Origin: an uncultured Clostridium sp.
GTDB taxonomy: Bacteria > Bacillota > Clostridia > TANB77 > CAG-508
Assembly (NCBI GenBank): GCA_947244325.1
Contig: CAMXJY010000001.1
Coordinates: 235,322 to 299,321 of the forward strand
Direction: 5' to 3'
Length of the DNA: 64,000 bases
The position numbers and the translations under genes were made by a program. Positions 18,200-26,983 of the stretch are shown here, in pieces; the first letter of the stretch is position 1; every line of letters starts with the position of its first letter. The notes below the pieces were generated by a model. The model had not been told where the DNA came from, did no database searches, and saw only the letters and a program-made list of their open reading frames with translations.

Positions 18200-18557
18200 T
18201 TTTTACACTCCGATTAAAAATAATACTCTTCATTATAAGTCTTTTCAAATTTTATCATTATATACCATTTTTTTCAAGAAATTTATACAATAATGCACAT
18301 AAAAATCACATTTTAGGTAAAAAAATCGAAAATAAGATTTTCTAAACGACTTTATCTCAAAAAAATTTAATTTTGCATAATTATATTACTAAAGTAGAAC
18401 AATAGTTGATGATATTTAATAGAACAAAAGTGAACATTATGAAAATTGCAAAAGAAAAAACTTATTGTAAATGTCCACGTCTTTGTTCGATGCGCATAAC
18501 TTATCTGTAGCTCATTACATTCGCACAGCTAAGAAATGTACAAAAGTTGGCAAAGCC
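18200..18557. other. Gene-free stretch between pglF-like gene and rfb operon
   Basis: No coding sequence is supported here. An 8-base direct repeat TAGAACAA occurs twice about 25 bases apart (near 18395 and 18420), which could be operator half-sites for the dehydratase transcript. From about 18450 to 18557 the DNA is less AT-rich and contains imperfect inverted segments (ACTTATCTGTAGC against GCACAGCTAAG). Its end GTACAAAAGTTGGCAAAGCC resembles, in reverse complement, the sequence beside the palindrome at 62262. This part looks like the body of a dispersed intergenic repeat. Confidence 0.45.
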
Positions 18558-18599
18558 TTTATTTTATAGGAAGCGCGAAGCACTTTCCTATAAAATAAA
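18558..18599. repeat. Palindromic intergenic repeat, copy A
   Basis: Perfect 15-bp arms TTTATTTTATAGGAA (18558-18572) and its complement (18585-18599) flank a G/C-richer loop containing GCGCGAAGCAC. The loop shares AAGCACTTTC with the element at 49845. The flank resembles the flank of the element at 62262 (a form of GCCAACTTTTGTACA). This suggests one dispersed family with diverged stems. Confidence 0.55.
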
Positions 18600-18602
18600 A
18601 AA

Positions 18603-18631
18603 AGTTAGTAATCAAATTTTAATTACTAACT
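18603..18631 (-). terminator. Intrinsic terminator of the rhamnose operon
   Basis: The stem AGTTAGTAAT pairs with ATTACTAACT around an AT loop, and the minus strand continues with CTTTTTTTATTTT. It lies about 20 bases past the rfbB stop. Confidence 0.8.
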
Positions 18632-18652
18632 CTTCATTAATTTATAAAATAA

Positions 18653-19624
18653 CTATTTCATTAAATATTCTGGATGAGCTAAATACCAATCAATAGTTTT
18701 TACAATTCCATCTTTAAACATTGTTTTTGGAGCCCAATCAAATTCATTTTTTAATTTTGTAGGATCTATAGCATATCTATAATCATGTCCTTTTCTATCT
18801 TCTACATAAGATATTAAACTTTCTGGTTTTCCTAATCTTTCAAGAATTAATTTTACTATTTCTATATTTCTTTTTTCATTATGTCCACCGATATTATATC
18901 TTTCACCTTTTTTACCTTGATGTAAGATTATATCAATTGCTTCGCAGTGATCTTCTACAAATAGCCAATCTCTTATATTTAATCCTTCTCCATAAACTGG
19001 TAATTGCTTATCTTGCATAGCTAAAGATATCATATGTGGTATTAATTTTTCATGATGTTGATATGGTCCATAATTATTTGAACAATTTGTTACACTAACA
19101 TTCATTTTATATGTTTCGCTATATGCTAAAGCTATTAAATCTGATGATGCTTTTGATGCTGAATATGGGCTGTTTGGTTTTATTGGTGAAGTTTCAGTAA
19201 AATATCCTGTTTCTCCAAGTGTTCCATATACTTCATCTGTAGAAACATGAACAAATTTATTTTTGCTTCCTTCTCCCCAAAATTGTTTAGCAGCTTCTAA
19301 TAATGTATGTGTTCCTATTACATTTGTTTGTGTAAATACAAATGGAGTTTTTATACTATTATCAACATGTGATTCTGCTGCAAAATGTACAACTGCATCT
19401 ATATCATATTTTTTGTATGTTTCCATTACAAAATCAAAATCACAAATATCTCCTTGTACAAATGTAATTTTATCTTTTATATTATCTAAATTATGTATAT
19501 TTCCAGCATATGTTAATTTATCATACACTACTATATTATATTTTCCTTCATATTTTTTTACCATTAATTCTGCAAAGTTAGCTCCTATAAAACCTGCAGC
19601 TCCTGTAACTAATATATTTTTCAT
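18653..19624 (-). CDS. rfbB: dTDP-glucose 4,6-dehydratase
   Basis: 323 residues, the normal RfbB/RmlB length. TGAAGFIGANF (7-17) binds NAD, YDKLTYAGNI (near 34) is the family signature for the dTDP-sugar pocket, STDEVYG (near 128) contains the catalytic Thr-Asp-Glu triad, and YSASKAS (near 153) supplies the Tyr and Lys. It makes dTDP-4-keto-6-deoxyglucose, the second step of dTDP-L-rhamnose synthesis. It is the last gene of the operon, after the HD hydrolase, and a terminator follows directly. Confidence 0.96.
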   Translation of the reverse strand: MKNILVTGAAGFIGANFAELMVKKYEGKYNIVVYDKLTYAGNIHNLDNIKDKITFVQGDICDFDFVMETYKKYDIDAVVHFAAESHVDNSIKTPFVFTQTNVIGTHTLLEAAKQFWGEGSKNKFVHVSTDEVYGTLGETGYFTETSPIKPNSPYSASKASSDLIALAYSETYKMNVSVTNCSNNYGPYQHHEKLIPHMISLAMQDKQLPVYGEGLNIRDWLFVEDHCEAIDIILHQGKKGERYNIGGHNEKRNIEIVKLILERLGKPESLISYVEDRKGHDYRYAIDPTKLKNEFDWAPKTMFKDGIVKTIDWYLAHPEYLMK

Positions 19625-19688
19625 TTTTTCCCATCCTTTACTTTTATTTATATTTTATATAAAAATGCTCTTTTAGTATAACATATTT

Positions 19689-20465
19689 TTATGAATTTAT
19701 CATTCTATTAATATAACTATTTGCAAATTCTACAATTTCGTTCATTGTTTTCTTTGTATATTCGTCTTGGCAATTTAATCTTTTTACAATTTTGCTAATA
19801 TAATCATTCTGTTTTAGTAATATTAATGTTTCTTTAAAATTTAATCCATAAAGATGTGCAAAACATACAACCATAAAATCCATATCTGTTTTTGCATCTG
19901 AATATGCTAGCAATCTTTCTTCTTTAAATTTATTTAAAAATTCTGGTGTTAATTTCTCTTTAGATATATCTTTAGTTCCTAAAATGACGCAATCTTCAAT
20001 TTTTTGTTCTGTAAACACTTTATATATATCTAAATTATCTGCATCTCTAACTATTTTTGCATGTAATAATTCTTTATCAGAAAGTCCAGCTTCTATTTCT
20101 AATTTATTATGATTTCTTACTGCCTTTAATATTATTTCATCATAACTTGTATCATCAATAAAATTTCTAATTATATTATCTTTAAATAAAACTTCTACAC
20201 CTTTTTCTGCATGATCTACACTAATTTTATCAAAAAAAGTATTATAAATTCTTACTTGCTCAAATCTTCCTATATCATGTAATAATCCTATTAATTCAGC
20301 TAAATCTTGTTCTTCTTTAGATAACTTAAGCATATTAGCTATTTTTCTAGCATTTTCTGCAACACGACATGTATGAATAAATTTTATATTTATTCTTGGA
20401 ACATTTATATCATAATTTGAAACATATTCTTTAAAATACTTTTTTGCCTTTACGATATCTATCAT
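19689..20465 (-). CDS. HD-domain phosphohydrolase inside the rhamnose operon
   Basis: 258 residues. The HD metal site is visible as HTCRVAENARKIA (first His, near 30), LLHDIGRFEQ (the His-Asp pair, near 63-64), and IVRDADNLD (final Asp, near 139-142). This arrangement matches the HD/HDOD-like YedJ/YpgQ group that hydrolyses nucleotides or other phosphate esters. It is squeezed between rfbC and rfbB with gaps of 12 and 64 bases, so it is clearly co-transcribed. Such a gene is not part of the known dTDP-rhamnose pathway. A role in clearing a nucleotide by-product is possible but speculative. Confidence 0.8.
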   Translation of the reverse strand: MIDIVKAKKYFKEYVSNYDINVPRINIKFIHTCRVAENARKIANMLKLSKEEQDLAELIGLLHDIGRFEQVRIYNTFFDKISVDHAEKGVEVLFKDNIIRNFIDDTSYDEIILKAVRNHNKLEIEAGLSDKELLHAKIVRDADNLDIYKVFTEQKIEDCVILGTKDISKEKLTPEFLNKFKEERLLAYSDAKTDMDFMVVCFAHLYGLNFKETLILLKQNDYISKIVKRLNCQDEYTKKTMNEIVEFANSYINRMINS

Positions 20466-20477
20466 CTAATTTATCCT

Positions 20478-21062
20478 TTATTTTAGATTTTTAAATAAAT
20501 CAGTTTTTCTTAATTCATCTAGTGTAGGCCAAAGTGCATCTTTTTCAGATGTTAAGTATTCTTCTGGCTTCATTCCTGGAACTTCTGGCCAAACAATGCC
20601 TATTTCTGGATCATCCCATTTTAATCCACCTTCTGCTCCATGATTATATACATCATCGCATTTATAACTAAATTCTGCTACATCTGATAATACTAAAAAT
20701 CCATGTGCAAATCCTCTTGGAATCATAAACATCTTTTTATTTTCTTCAGAAAGCACAACACCTTCCCATTTTCCATAAGTTTTACTTCCTGGTCTTAAAT
20801 CAACTGCTACATCAAAAACTTCACCTTTTATACATCTTACAAGTTTAGCTTGAGTATTTTCTTTTTGGAAATGTAATCCTCTTAAAACACCTTTTTTTGA
20901 TTTTGATTGATTATCTTGTACAAAGTTATTTGTAACTCCAATCTCATCAAAATCTGGTTTACTATATGTTTCCATAAAATATCCTCTATTGTCTCCAAAT
21001 ACTGTTGGCTCAATAACATAAACACCTTCAATTGAAGTATCTATTCTTGTAAATTTTCCCAT
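20478..21062 (-). CDS. rfbC: dTDP-4-dehydrorhamnose 3,5-epimerase
   Basis: 194 residues of the RmlC cupin family. The catalytic histidine lies in GVLRGLHFQ (near residue 58-66), the basic KLVRCIKGEVFDVAVDLR follows, and the tyrosine of the active site is in FSYKCDDVYNHGAEGG. The enzyme epimerises carbons 3 and 5 of dTDP-4-keto-6-deoxyglucose. An AAAGGAAG ribosome-binding site precedes the ATG. The gene order here is rfbD-rfbA-rfbC-HD-rfbB. Confidence 0.96.
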   Translation of the reverse strand: MGKFTRIDTSIEGVYVIEPTVFGDNRGYFMETYSKPDFDEIGVTNNFVQDNQSKSKKGVLRGLHFQKENTQAKLVRCIKGEVFDVAVDLRPGSKTYGKWEGVVLSEENKKMFMIPRGFAHGFLVLSDVAEFSYKCDDVYNHGAEGGLKWDDPEIGIVWPEVPGMKPEEYLTSEKDALWPTLDELRKTDLFKNLK

Positions 21063-21117
21063 TATTATTACTTCCTTTCAATTTGCTTTATATATTTTTA
21101 TTCGTAATATATGTACA

Positions 21118-22029
21118 TTAATCAAATAATTCACTTTCATAAATTGCTTTATATTGTTCATAATCTCTTTCAGCAATTCTCTTTAAATATTTACCATACT
21201 CTGTTTTTTTGTATTTTTCTGCTTCAACTAGGACTTGTTCTTTACTTATCCATTTATTTCTATATGCAATTTCCTCTAAACAAGCTATTTGTACACCTTG
21301 TCTTAATTCTATAGCTTTTACAAAATCAGATGCATCAGATAATCTATCAGCTGAACCTGTATCAAACCAAGCATATCCATTTCCTAATGGAATAACTTGT
21401 AATTTTCCATTTTCCATGTATACTCTATTTACGTCTGTTATTTCTAATTCTCCTCTTTCAGATGGTTTTATTGATTTTGCTATTTTTACAACTTCATTAT
21501 CATAAAAATAAATTCCTGGAACTGCAAAATCTGATTTTGGATGTTCTGGCTTTTCTTCAATAGAAATTGCTTTTCCATTTGAATCCATTTCAACTACACC
21601 ATAAGATGTTGGGTCAGCAACATGATATCCAAATATAATTCCACCTTCTTTTAAGTGACTTGCTGCTTTTAAAACTCTTTCAATTCTTGAACCATAAATC
21701 ATGTTGTCTCCTAAGATTAAAGCTACATTATCATCACCAATAAAATCTGCACCAAGTACAAATGCATCAGCTAATCCTACTGGTTTTTCTTGAACTTTAT
21801 ATTCAAATCTCATTCCTAATTTAGAACCATCACCTAATAAACTTTTAAATGCTGGTAAGTGAACTGGTGTTGAAATAATTAATACTTCTTTAATCCCTGC
21901 CATCATCAATGTTGATAATGGATAATAAATCATTGGTTTATCATATACTGGTAACATTTGTTTTGAAACTGCTAATGTTACTGGATAAAGTCTTGTGGCA
22001 CTACCACCTGCTAAAATAATACCTTTCAT
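21118..22029 (-). CDS. rfbA: Glucose-1-phosphate thymidylyltransferase
   Basis: 303 residues. The nucleotidyltransferase signature GGSATRLYPVTLAVSKQMLP (8-27) binds dTTP. The KPMIYYPLSTLMMAG stretch and the EITDVNRVYMENG region are typical of RmlA. It makes dTDP-glucose, the first and feedback-controlled step of dTDP-L-rhamnose synthesis. It begins 12 bases after rfbD in the same operon. Confidence 0.96.
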   Translation of the reverse strand: MKGIILAGGSATRLYPVTLAVSKQMLPVYDKPMIYYPLSTLMMAGIKEVLIISTPVHLPAFKSLLGDGSKLGMRFEYKVQEKPVGLADAFVLGADFIGDDNVALILGDNMIYGSRIERVLKAASHLKEGGIIFGYHVADPTSYGVVEMDSNGKAISIEEKPEHPKSDFAVPGIYFYDNEVVKIAKSIKPSERGELEITDVNRVYMENGKLQVIPLGNGYAWFDTGSADRLSDASDFVKAIELRQGVQIACLEEIAYRNKWISKEQVLVEAEKYKKTEYGKYLKRIAERDYEQYKAIYESELFD

Positions 22030-22041
22030 TTTTTCCTCCTA

Positions 22042-22902
22042 CTATTTCAATTCTTCTTTTAAATATGTTGATAAAGCATCTTCCCATTTACTTGGGACTA
22101 TTCCGATATTTTTTAATTTTTCTTTTGATAACATACTATTTTTTGGTCTATCGCTTGATTGTGGATACATTTCTTTATATTCTTCTGATGTTATTGCTTT
22201 TACATTTGTTGAAATATTTGCAAGTTCAAATATTTTTCTTGTAAACTTACACCAAGTTGTAAACCCTTCATTTGTTGAATGATATATTCCATATTCTGGT
22301 TCTTTTTCCATTATTTTTTCTATAATTTCACATAAAGTAGTTGTTGATGTTGGACTTCCATGTTGGTCATCTACTACAGATATTTCATCTTTACTTTCAG
22401 ATAATTTAAGCATTGTTTTTACAAAGTTTTTTCCACCTAGTCCATAAAGCCATGCTGTTCTTAAAATATAGTATTTTTCTGCGCATTTAGCATTTTCTTC
22501 TCCAACAAGTTTTGTTCTTCCATATGCACTTACTGGATTTGGAGTCATGTCTTCTGTATAGATTTTATCTACTTGCATATCTCCTGCAAAAACATAATCC
22601 GTACTAATATGAATAAGAGTTGCATCTTCTTGTTTTGCTGCATCTGCTATATTAGCAAGTGCTGTTCCATTAACAGCTAATGCTAAGTCTTCTTTTACTT
22701 CACAAGCATCTACATTTGTAAACGCAGCACAATTTATAATATAGTATGGTTTTACTTCTTTTGCTTTATTTAGTACAGCTTCTCTATCACATATATCTAA
22801 TGTTTCTAAAGTAGTCCCTACTACATCATAATTTTTTTCTAATCTTTCTCTTAATTCTCCTCCAAGCATTCCGTCTGCTCCAATTAATAATACTTTCTTC
22901 AT
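22042..22902 (-). CDS. rfbD: dTDP-4-dehydrorhamnose reductase
   Basis: 286 residues from the ATG at 22902 (MKKVLLIGADGMLGGEL). This start is decided by AAGGAAGGATTAAA before it and by the promoter at 22951-22978: an in-frame start at 22950 would lie at or upstream of the transcription start. GADGMLG (8-14) binds NADPH, STDYVFAGD (near 101) and YGRTKLVGE (near 128) are the catalytic segments of RmlD. It completes dTDP-L-rhamnose. As first gene of the operon it carries the operon promoter. Confidence 0.95.
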   Translation of the reverse strand: MKKVLLIGADGMLGGELRERLEKNYDVVGTTLETLDICDREAVLNKAKEVKPYYIINCAAFTNVDACEVKEDLALAVNGTALANIADAAKQEDATLIHISTDYVFAGDMQVDKIYTEDMTPNPVSAYGRTKLVGEENAKCAEKYYILRTAWLYGLGGKNFVKTMLKLSESKDEISVVDDQHGSPTSTTTLCEIIEKIMEKEPEYGIYHSTNEGFTTWCKFTRKIFELANISTNVKAITSEEYKEMYPQSSDRPKNSMLSKEKLKNIGIVPSKWEDALSTYLKEELK

Positions 22903-22950
22903 TTTAATCCTTCCTTTATGTTTATTTTTTCTTATCCTTTTAATACGCAC

Positions 22951-22978
22951 ATTATATCACAGCGTTTCACATTGTCAA
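22951..22978 (-). promoter_or_regulatory. Sigma-A promoter of the rhamnose operon
   Basis: On the minus strand TTGACA (22978-22973), a 16-base spacer and TATAAT (22956-22951) form a near-consensus promoter. A TG one base before the -10 box makes it an extended -10 promoter. It lies about 50 bases before the rfbD start. Confidence 0.85.
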
Positions 22979-23053
22979 AGCTTTTTACACATATTCCACA
23001 TTTTACACAAAACTTTCACAAAAAAATTTAAACAATATTTATTATAACACCTT

Positions 23054-24235
23054 CTATAAGTTAAAAATCACTGGAATTCCACTTATTAAAGTAAGCACAC
23101 ATAAAAAGAATAAAAATACATTTCTATATTTTTTATCATCATAATTTAAAAATAAAAACACTAGTAAACAAAGCTCCGCAACAAATAAATACAAATATAA
23201 ATTAGTAAAAAATGCCATTGGTCTTTCTACAAAAATTAAAATACACACAATTAATAAACTAATTCTAATTGTATTTTTAAACTTAATTATTTTTTCTTTT
23301 ACATTTCCTAAAAAATAAAATATTATGATTAAATTTGCAAAATTTACTGCCGGTGCTACACATGATATATCAGTTTTAGAAAATAAAGTTATATTTTCTA
23401 AAAGCAGTGGTAATCCAGATATACAATATATTGTTTCTAAAACTGATACTATTGTAATTGGTAATAAAAATTCTGCATGTTTATCTTTTGAAAATAAATA
23501 ATATAATGAAATTATCATTGGTATAGGAAAAATTGATATAAAACTTCCAAGTACTGCTTTTTCTGGTACATCATTAAATGGTAACAATATATTGTATAAA
23601 TAATTAAATAAATATGATATGCCATTTCTATAATATCTTTGAGGAACTTCGTATTGATGTTCAACATTAAAACTTAAAATTACTGCTAATGCAATACTTA
23701 TAACTATTGTAATAATTCCTATAATATTTGATAATTTATTTTTTAAAATATTTTCTTTATTTTTAATTAAAATCCAAATTATTAATGCAATAAATATGTA
23801 TCCATAGCTTACTACTGATGGTATATAAGTAAACTGTAATAAAACACTACATACAATAACTACTAAAGATATTATAACTTTTTGTATTGTTTTTTGATAT
23901 TCAAAAAACTTTTGCACTAGAACAGTAATTAATTCTAACAATATTAAAGCTTCAATATTATTAAAATTCCACATAGTCATTCCTGAAAATGTAGTAACTA
24001 TTGCTCCAACTACAGATATGTTCTTATTTTTATTAGTTAAAATTAAAAATAATTCATAACTTATAAGCAAAATAGAATAAAATTTTATATTCCACCATGG
24101 ACTAAAAATTTTATCTGTTGTAAAAATCCAATCTTTAACACTCAAAGAACTGAAAAAAAATCCAATTAAACTTGAAATAATTGTTAATATAGCAGATATT
24201 TTATATCGATTTTCTATTATTTTTATATTTTTCAT
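23054..24235 (-). CDS. Polytopic membrane protein of unknown function
   Basis: 393 residues with about eleven to twelve hydrophobic segments. A conserved-looking loop after the first span contains FSPWWNIKFY, and TFSGMTMWN follows near residue 85. This resembles GT-C-like membrane proteins of surface-glycan loci (the pattern of short Trp-rich loops between spans), but no catalytic motif can be named. It follows glmU by 18 bases in the same direction, behind a GGAG ribosome-binding site, so the two are probably co-transcribed. A role in glycan assembly is inference from context. Confidence 0.6.
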   Translation of the reverse strand: MKNIKIIENRYKISAILTIISSLIGFFFSSLSVKDWIFTTDKIFSPWWNIKFYSILLISYELFLILTNKNKNISVVGAIVTTFSGMTMWNFNNIEALILLELITVLVQKFFEYQKTIQKVIISLVVIVCSVLLQFTYIPSVVSYGYIFIALIIWILIKNKENILKNKLSNIIGIITIVISIALAVILSFNVEHQYEVPQRYYRNGISYLFNYLYNILLPFNDVPEKAVLGSFISIFPIPMIISLYYLFSKDKHAEFLLPITIVSVLETIYCISGLPLLLENITLFSKTDISCVAPAVNFANLIIIFYFLGNVKEKIIKFKNTIRISLLIVCILIFVERPMAFFTNLYLYLFVAELCLLVFLFLNYDDKKYRNVFLFFLCVLTLISGIPVIFNL

Positions 24236-24253
24236 TTTTCTCCAACCAATTAT

Positions 24254-25546
24254 TTATTTTCTATCTTTTCTATCCTTATTTGTTTGTCTTTCTCTTGCAA
24301 TTCCCATTTTTCCAGATGGTATATCTTCTGTAATTGTTGATCCTGCTGCAACTAGAACATCATCACCTAAAGTTACAGGTGCAACAAGGTTTACATTTGA
24401 ACCAATAAATGCTCTATCTCCAATTTTTGTTTTATATTTATTTTTTCCATCATAATTGCAAGTTACTGTACCACAACCAATATTTCCATCAGTTCCAATT
24501 TCTGTATTTCCTAAATAAATTAAATGTGGTACTTTTGTTCTATCTCCAATTTTTGTTTCTTTTATTTCAACAAAATTTCCAATTTTTACATTATTTCCTA
24601 AAACACATCCCTGTCTTATATATGCATTTGGTCCTATTTCACAATTATCTCCAATTACTACTCCACTTTTAATTATAGTGTTTGGATGAATAACTGTATC
24701 AACTCCAATTTGTACATCATCATGAATATAAGTTGTATTTACATCTTCAATTGTAACTCCATTTTTCATATGATATGCATTTATTCTCATCCTTAAAACT
24801 CTAGTTAATAATTCAAGTTGAGCTCTATCATTAACTCCAAGTATTTCTGTATTATCTTCAACTATAACAGCACCTGTTTTTAGCCCTTTATCGTTCATTA
24901 TTTTTATAACGTCTGTTAAATAGTATTCACCTTGAACATTATTAGGTTTTATCTCTTTTAAAGCCGTTAAAAGTTCTTCTATATCAAAACAATATATACC
25001 AGAATTTATTTCCTTTATTTCTTTTTCAAACATATTAGCATCTTTTTCTTCAACAATTGCTTGTATATTTCCACCTTCATCACGTATAATTCTTCCATAT
25101 CCAGTAGGATTATCATATATTGCTGTTAAAAGAGTGGCATATTCTTTATTTTTAAAACTTTTTACTATTAAGTTTTCTAAAGTCTCTTTTCTTATTAACG
25201 GAACATCTCCATAAAGAATTACTACTTTTCCTTTTTTACCTTCTAAATATTCTGCAGCTTGCATAACAGCATGACCTGTACCTAAAAGCTCATCTTGATA
25301 TGCATATTTAACACCACTTCCAAGTACTTCTTCTACTTGTTCTTTCAAATGTCCAACTACTGTAACAACTTCATCAGAACCTACTGATTTTGCAAGGTCT
25401 GCTACTCTTTTTACTAATTCTTTATCATATATTTTGTGAACTAATTTTGACTTATTAGATTTCATTCTTGTGCCTTTACCAGCAGCCATAATAATTGTAC
25501 TTACGTATTGATTTTCTCCCTCAATAATCATAGTTTCACCATCCAT
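24254..25546 (-). CDS. glmU: Bifunctional GlcNAc-1-P uridyltransferase / GlcN-1-P acetyltransferase
   Basis: 430 residues, slightly shorter than the usual 455. The N-terminal uridyltransferase has MAAGKGTRMKS (20-30) and YGDVPLI. The C-terminal left-handed beta-helix of hexapeptide repeats has the acetyltransferase residues in place: the Arg of YIRQG, the Lys of GNFVEIK, the His of VPHLIYLG and CNYDGKNKYKT. It makes UDP-GlcNAc, the common precursor for peptidoglycan and for the PglF branch. Either of two nearby ATGs could be the start (25546 or 25531); ribosome-binding evidence is weak for both. The tail ends in a charged RKDRK run. Confidence 0.95.
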   Translation of the reverse strand: MDGETMIIEGENQYVSTIIMAAGKGTRMKSNKSKLVHKIYDKELVKRVADLAKSVGSDEVVTVVGHLKEQVEEVLGSGVKYAYQDELLGTGHAVMQAAEYLEGKKGKVVILYGDVPLIRKETLENLIVKSFKNKEYATLLTAIYDNPTGYGRIIRDEGGNIQAIVEEKDANMFEKEIKEINSGIYCFDIEELLTALKEIKPNNVQGEYYLTDVIKIMNDKGLKTGAVIVEDNTEILGVNDRAQLELLTRVLRMRINAYHMKNGVTIEDVNTTYIHDDVQIGVDTVIHPNTIIKSGVVIGDNCEIGPNAYIRQGCVLGNNVKIGNFVEIKETKIGDRTKVPHLIYLGNTEIGTDGNIGCGTVTCNYDGKNKYKTKIGDRAFIGSNVNLVAPVTLGDDVLVAAGSTITEDIPSGKMGIARERQTNKDRKDRK

Positions 25547-25739
25547 CCTTAAACAAATTTTACAAATACTAATATCTATTTATTAAATATATAGCTAAAT
25601 AAAATTTGTTAATAATTTTGATATATATTATTCAAAGTTTATAAATTTGTTTAAGTCATTTTATTATAATATTTATAAATAGTCAACATTTGAATCTATT
25701 TTAGAAAATTATTTTTTCACATGTAAACCTTAGCTTTCA

Positions 25740-25768
25740 TTGACTTTGACGCTTTATCGTTATATAAT
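25740..25768 (+). promoter_or_regulatory. Sigma-A promoter of the foreign cassette gene
   Basis: TTGACT (25740-25745), a 17-base spacer and TATAAT (25763-25768) form a clear promoter pointing to the gene at 25807. Confidence 0.85.
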
Positions 25769-25806
25769 AGATATTGTATACAAAATATGAAATGGAGGTA
25801 TTATAA

Positions 25807-26127
25807 ATGTGTACATTAACAGAAAATCTTCTTGACTTGCGGAGAGCAGAAAGCATAAGGGGAGTTCCTCTTAATAATGAGGATATTAACTTTATAGAGA
25901 AGTACTGCAAGCAGCATGGTATCCTCAAGGTTCAATGTGGCTCTTGCCATGAATTTTCAAAGCCGAAATCTTTTTTTATGCAAAAGCAGAATGAGTTTAC
26001 ATTTTTGAAAAACGGCTGCAAAAAAAATTTCTTGGAAGTTGACGTTGACTGTCAAGATTTCACAGCTTTTAAGATTTCAGGAAAAACGATGCATGTTTAT
26101 GCGTATTTCCGCTGTGAATGCGATTAA
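25807..26127 (+). CDS. Small cysteine-rich protein of unknown function, probably acquired
   Basis: 106 residues with a GGAGG ribosome-binding site eight bases before the ATG and its own promoter and terminator. There is no membrane segment. Six cysteines lie mainly as CGSC (near 44-47) and CEC at the C-terminus, suggesting a zinc ribbon, but I recognise no family. Base composition (about 40% G+C by eye) and codons such as CGG, CGC and GGC differ from the neighbours, and the gene is on the opposite strand to them, so lateral transfer is likely. Its CGG at 25840-25842 is read in frame; a +1 shift there would meet a stop within six codons. Confidence 0.65.
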   Translation: MCTLTENLLDLRRAESIRGVPLNNEDINFIEKYCKQHGILKVQCGSCHEFSKPKSFFMQKQNEFTFLKNGCKKNFLEVDVDCQDFTAFKISGKTMHVYAYFRCECD

Positions 26128-26182
26128 ACAAACTCCAGCCAGCCTGAACATCTATCATCAGAAAATCAGGAGGCACAAAAGA

Positions 26183-26228
26183 AACCCACAGGTTAAAGCT
26201 AAACAGCTTTGCCTATGGGCTTTTTTCT
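26183..26228 (+). terminator. Terminator of the cassette gene
   Basis: An imperfect stem of about 17 bp (arms from about 26183 and to 26222, tip AAAC) is followed by TTTTTT. It lies 55 bases past the cassette gene and just before the end of the convergent methyltransferase gene. Confidence 0.75.
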
Positions 26229-26253
26229 TTCTTATATTAAATCTTACATATTA

Positions 26254-26847
26254 TTATTTTGTAACTTTAGTTATAGCAAGTCCATCTCCTACTTCTAAAA
26301 TTTTTGTTTCTAAATTAGGATTTTCTGTAACTTCCTTTATGTATTCTCTTAAATGTCTTACAGCTGTTCTTTGTTTGTGTTTATTATAATCACTCATAAC
26401 GTACCCTTTATATAAAACATTATCTGCTAAAATTACTCCTTTATTTTTTACTAGTCTTATTCCTTCTTCTAAAAATATTGAATATTTACTTTTAGCTGCA
26501 TCTATAAATACTATATCATAAGAATCATTTAATGTTGGTAATATATCTACAGCATTTCCTATCATTATATTTATTCTATCAGAAACACCTATATTTTTAA
26601 CATTTTCGATTGCTTCTTTTGCTCTTTCTTCATCTAATTCTATAGTATCTATAATGCAAGCATTTTCAGTAAATCTTGCAAAACAAGAGGCTGAATATCC
26701 AACAGCTGTTCCAATTTCTAATATTCTCTTTGGATTTTCTTTTGCTAATACTTCTTTTAAAACTTCTAATGTATCATCCATTATAATTGGAATATGGTTT
26801 TCTAGTGCTCTTTTTTTTACTATTTCAAATTCTTCTATATTAAACAT
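26254..26847 (-). CDS. O-methyltransferase, TrmR/YrrM-like
   Basis: 197 residues of the SAM-dependent CCoAOMT-like family. Motif I is ILEIGTAVGYSA (near 39-50), DTIELDEER gives the acidic ribose-binding residue, and FIDAAKSKYSIFLEEG is the metal-binding region. In Bacillus the YrrM/TrmR member methylates 5-hydroxyuridine in tRNA anticodon position 34. The length and motifs fit, but its usual partners (U32-type peptidases) are not adjacent here, so the tRNA role is a reasonable assignment and not certain. It ends convergently against the cassette terminator. Confidence 0.78.
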   Translation of the reverse strand: MFNIEEFEIVKKRALENHIPIIMDDTLEVLKEVLAKENPKRILEIGTAVGYSASCFARFTENACIIDTIELDEERAKEAIENVKNIGVSDRINIMIGNAVDILPTLNDSYDIVFIDAAKSKYSIFLEEGIRLVKNKGVILADNVLYKGYVMSDYNKHKQRTAVRHLREYIKEVTENPNLETKILEVGDGLAITKVTK

Positions 26848-26881
26848 TTCTTTACCTCTTAATACTTATTAATTCTAAATT

Positions 26882-26931
26882 AAAATCCACTAATCAAAAG
26901 TCAATACTTGACTTCCTATATAGTGGATTTT
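26882..26931 (-). terminator. Intrinsic terminator after typA
   Basis: The outer arms AAAATCCACTA and TAGTGGATTTT enclose an inner AAGTCAA/TTGACTT pair. On the minus strand the stem ends in GGATTTTAATTT. It lies about 50 bases past the typA stop. Confidence 0.65.
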
Positions 26932-26983
26932 ATATTATTATTTTTTAGAAGTCTTTAATTTATAAATTTATGCTTTATAAACT

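Noticed and set aside
18450-18650. CRISPR-like repeat array upstream of the rfb terminator
   Set aside because: The repeats are inverted and few; there is no regular spacer periodicity and no cas gene in the window.
21209-21505. Plus-strand ORFs opposite rfbA and other biosynthetic genes
   Set aside because: These are mirror frames of strongly conserved genes with no ribosome-binding sites.
22903-22950. N-terminal extension of rfbD (MRIKRIRKNKHKGRIK)
   Set aside because: The segment begins at or before the predicted transcription start and contains the ribosome-binding site of the internal ATG.
26039-26389. Plus-strand ORF of 116 codons across the cassette terminator
   Set aside because: It runs through the terminator hairpin and into the antisense strand of the methyltransferase gene; no start signal.
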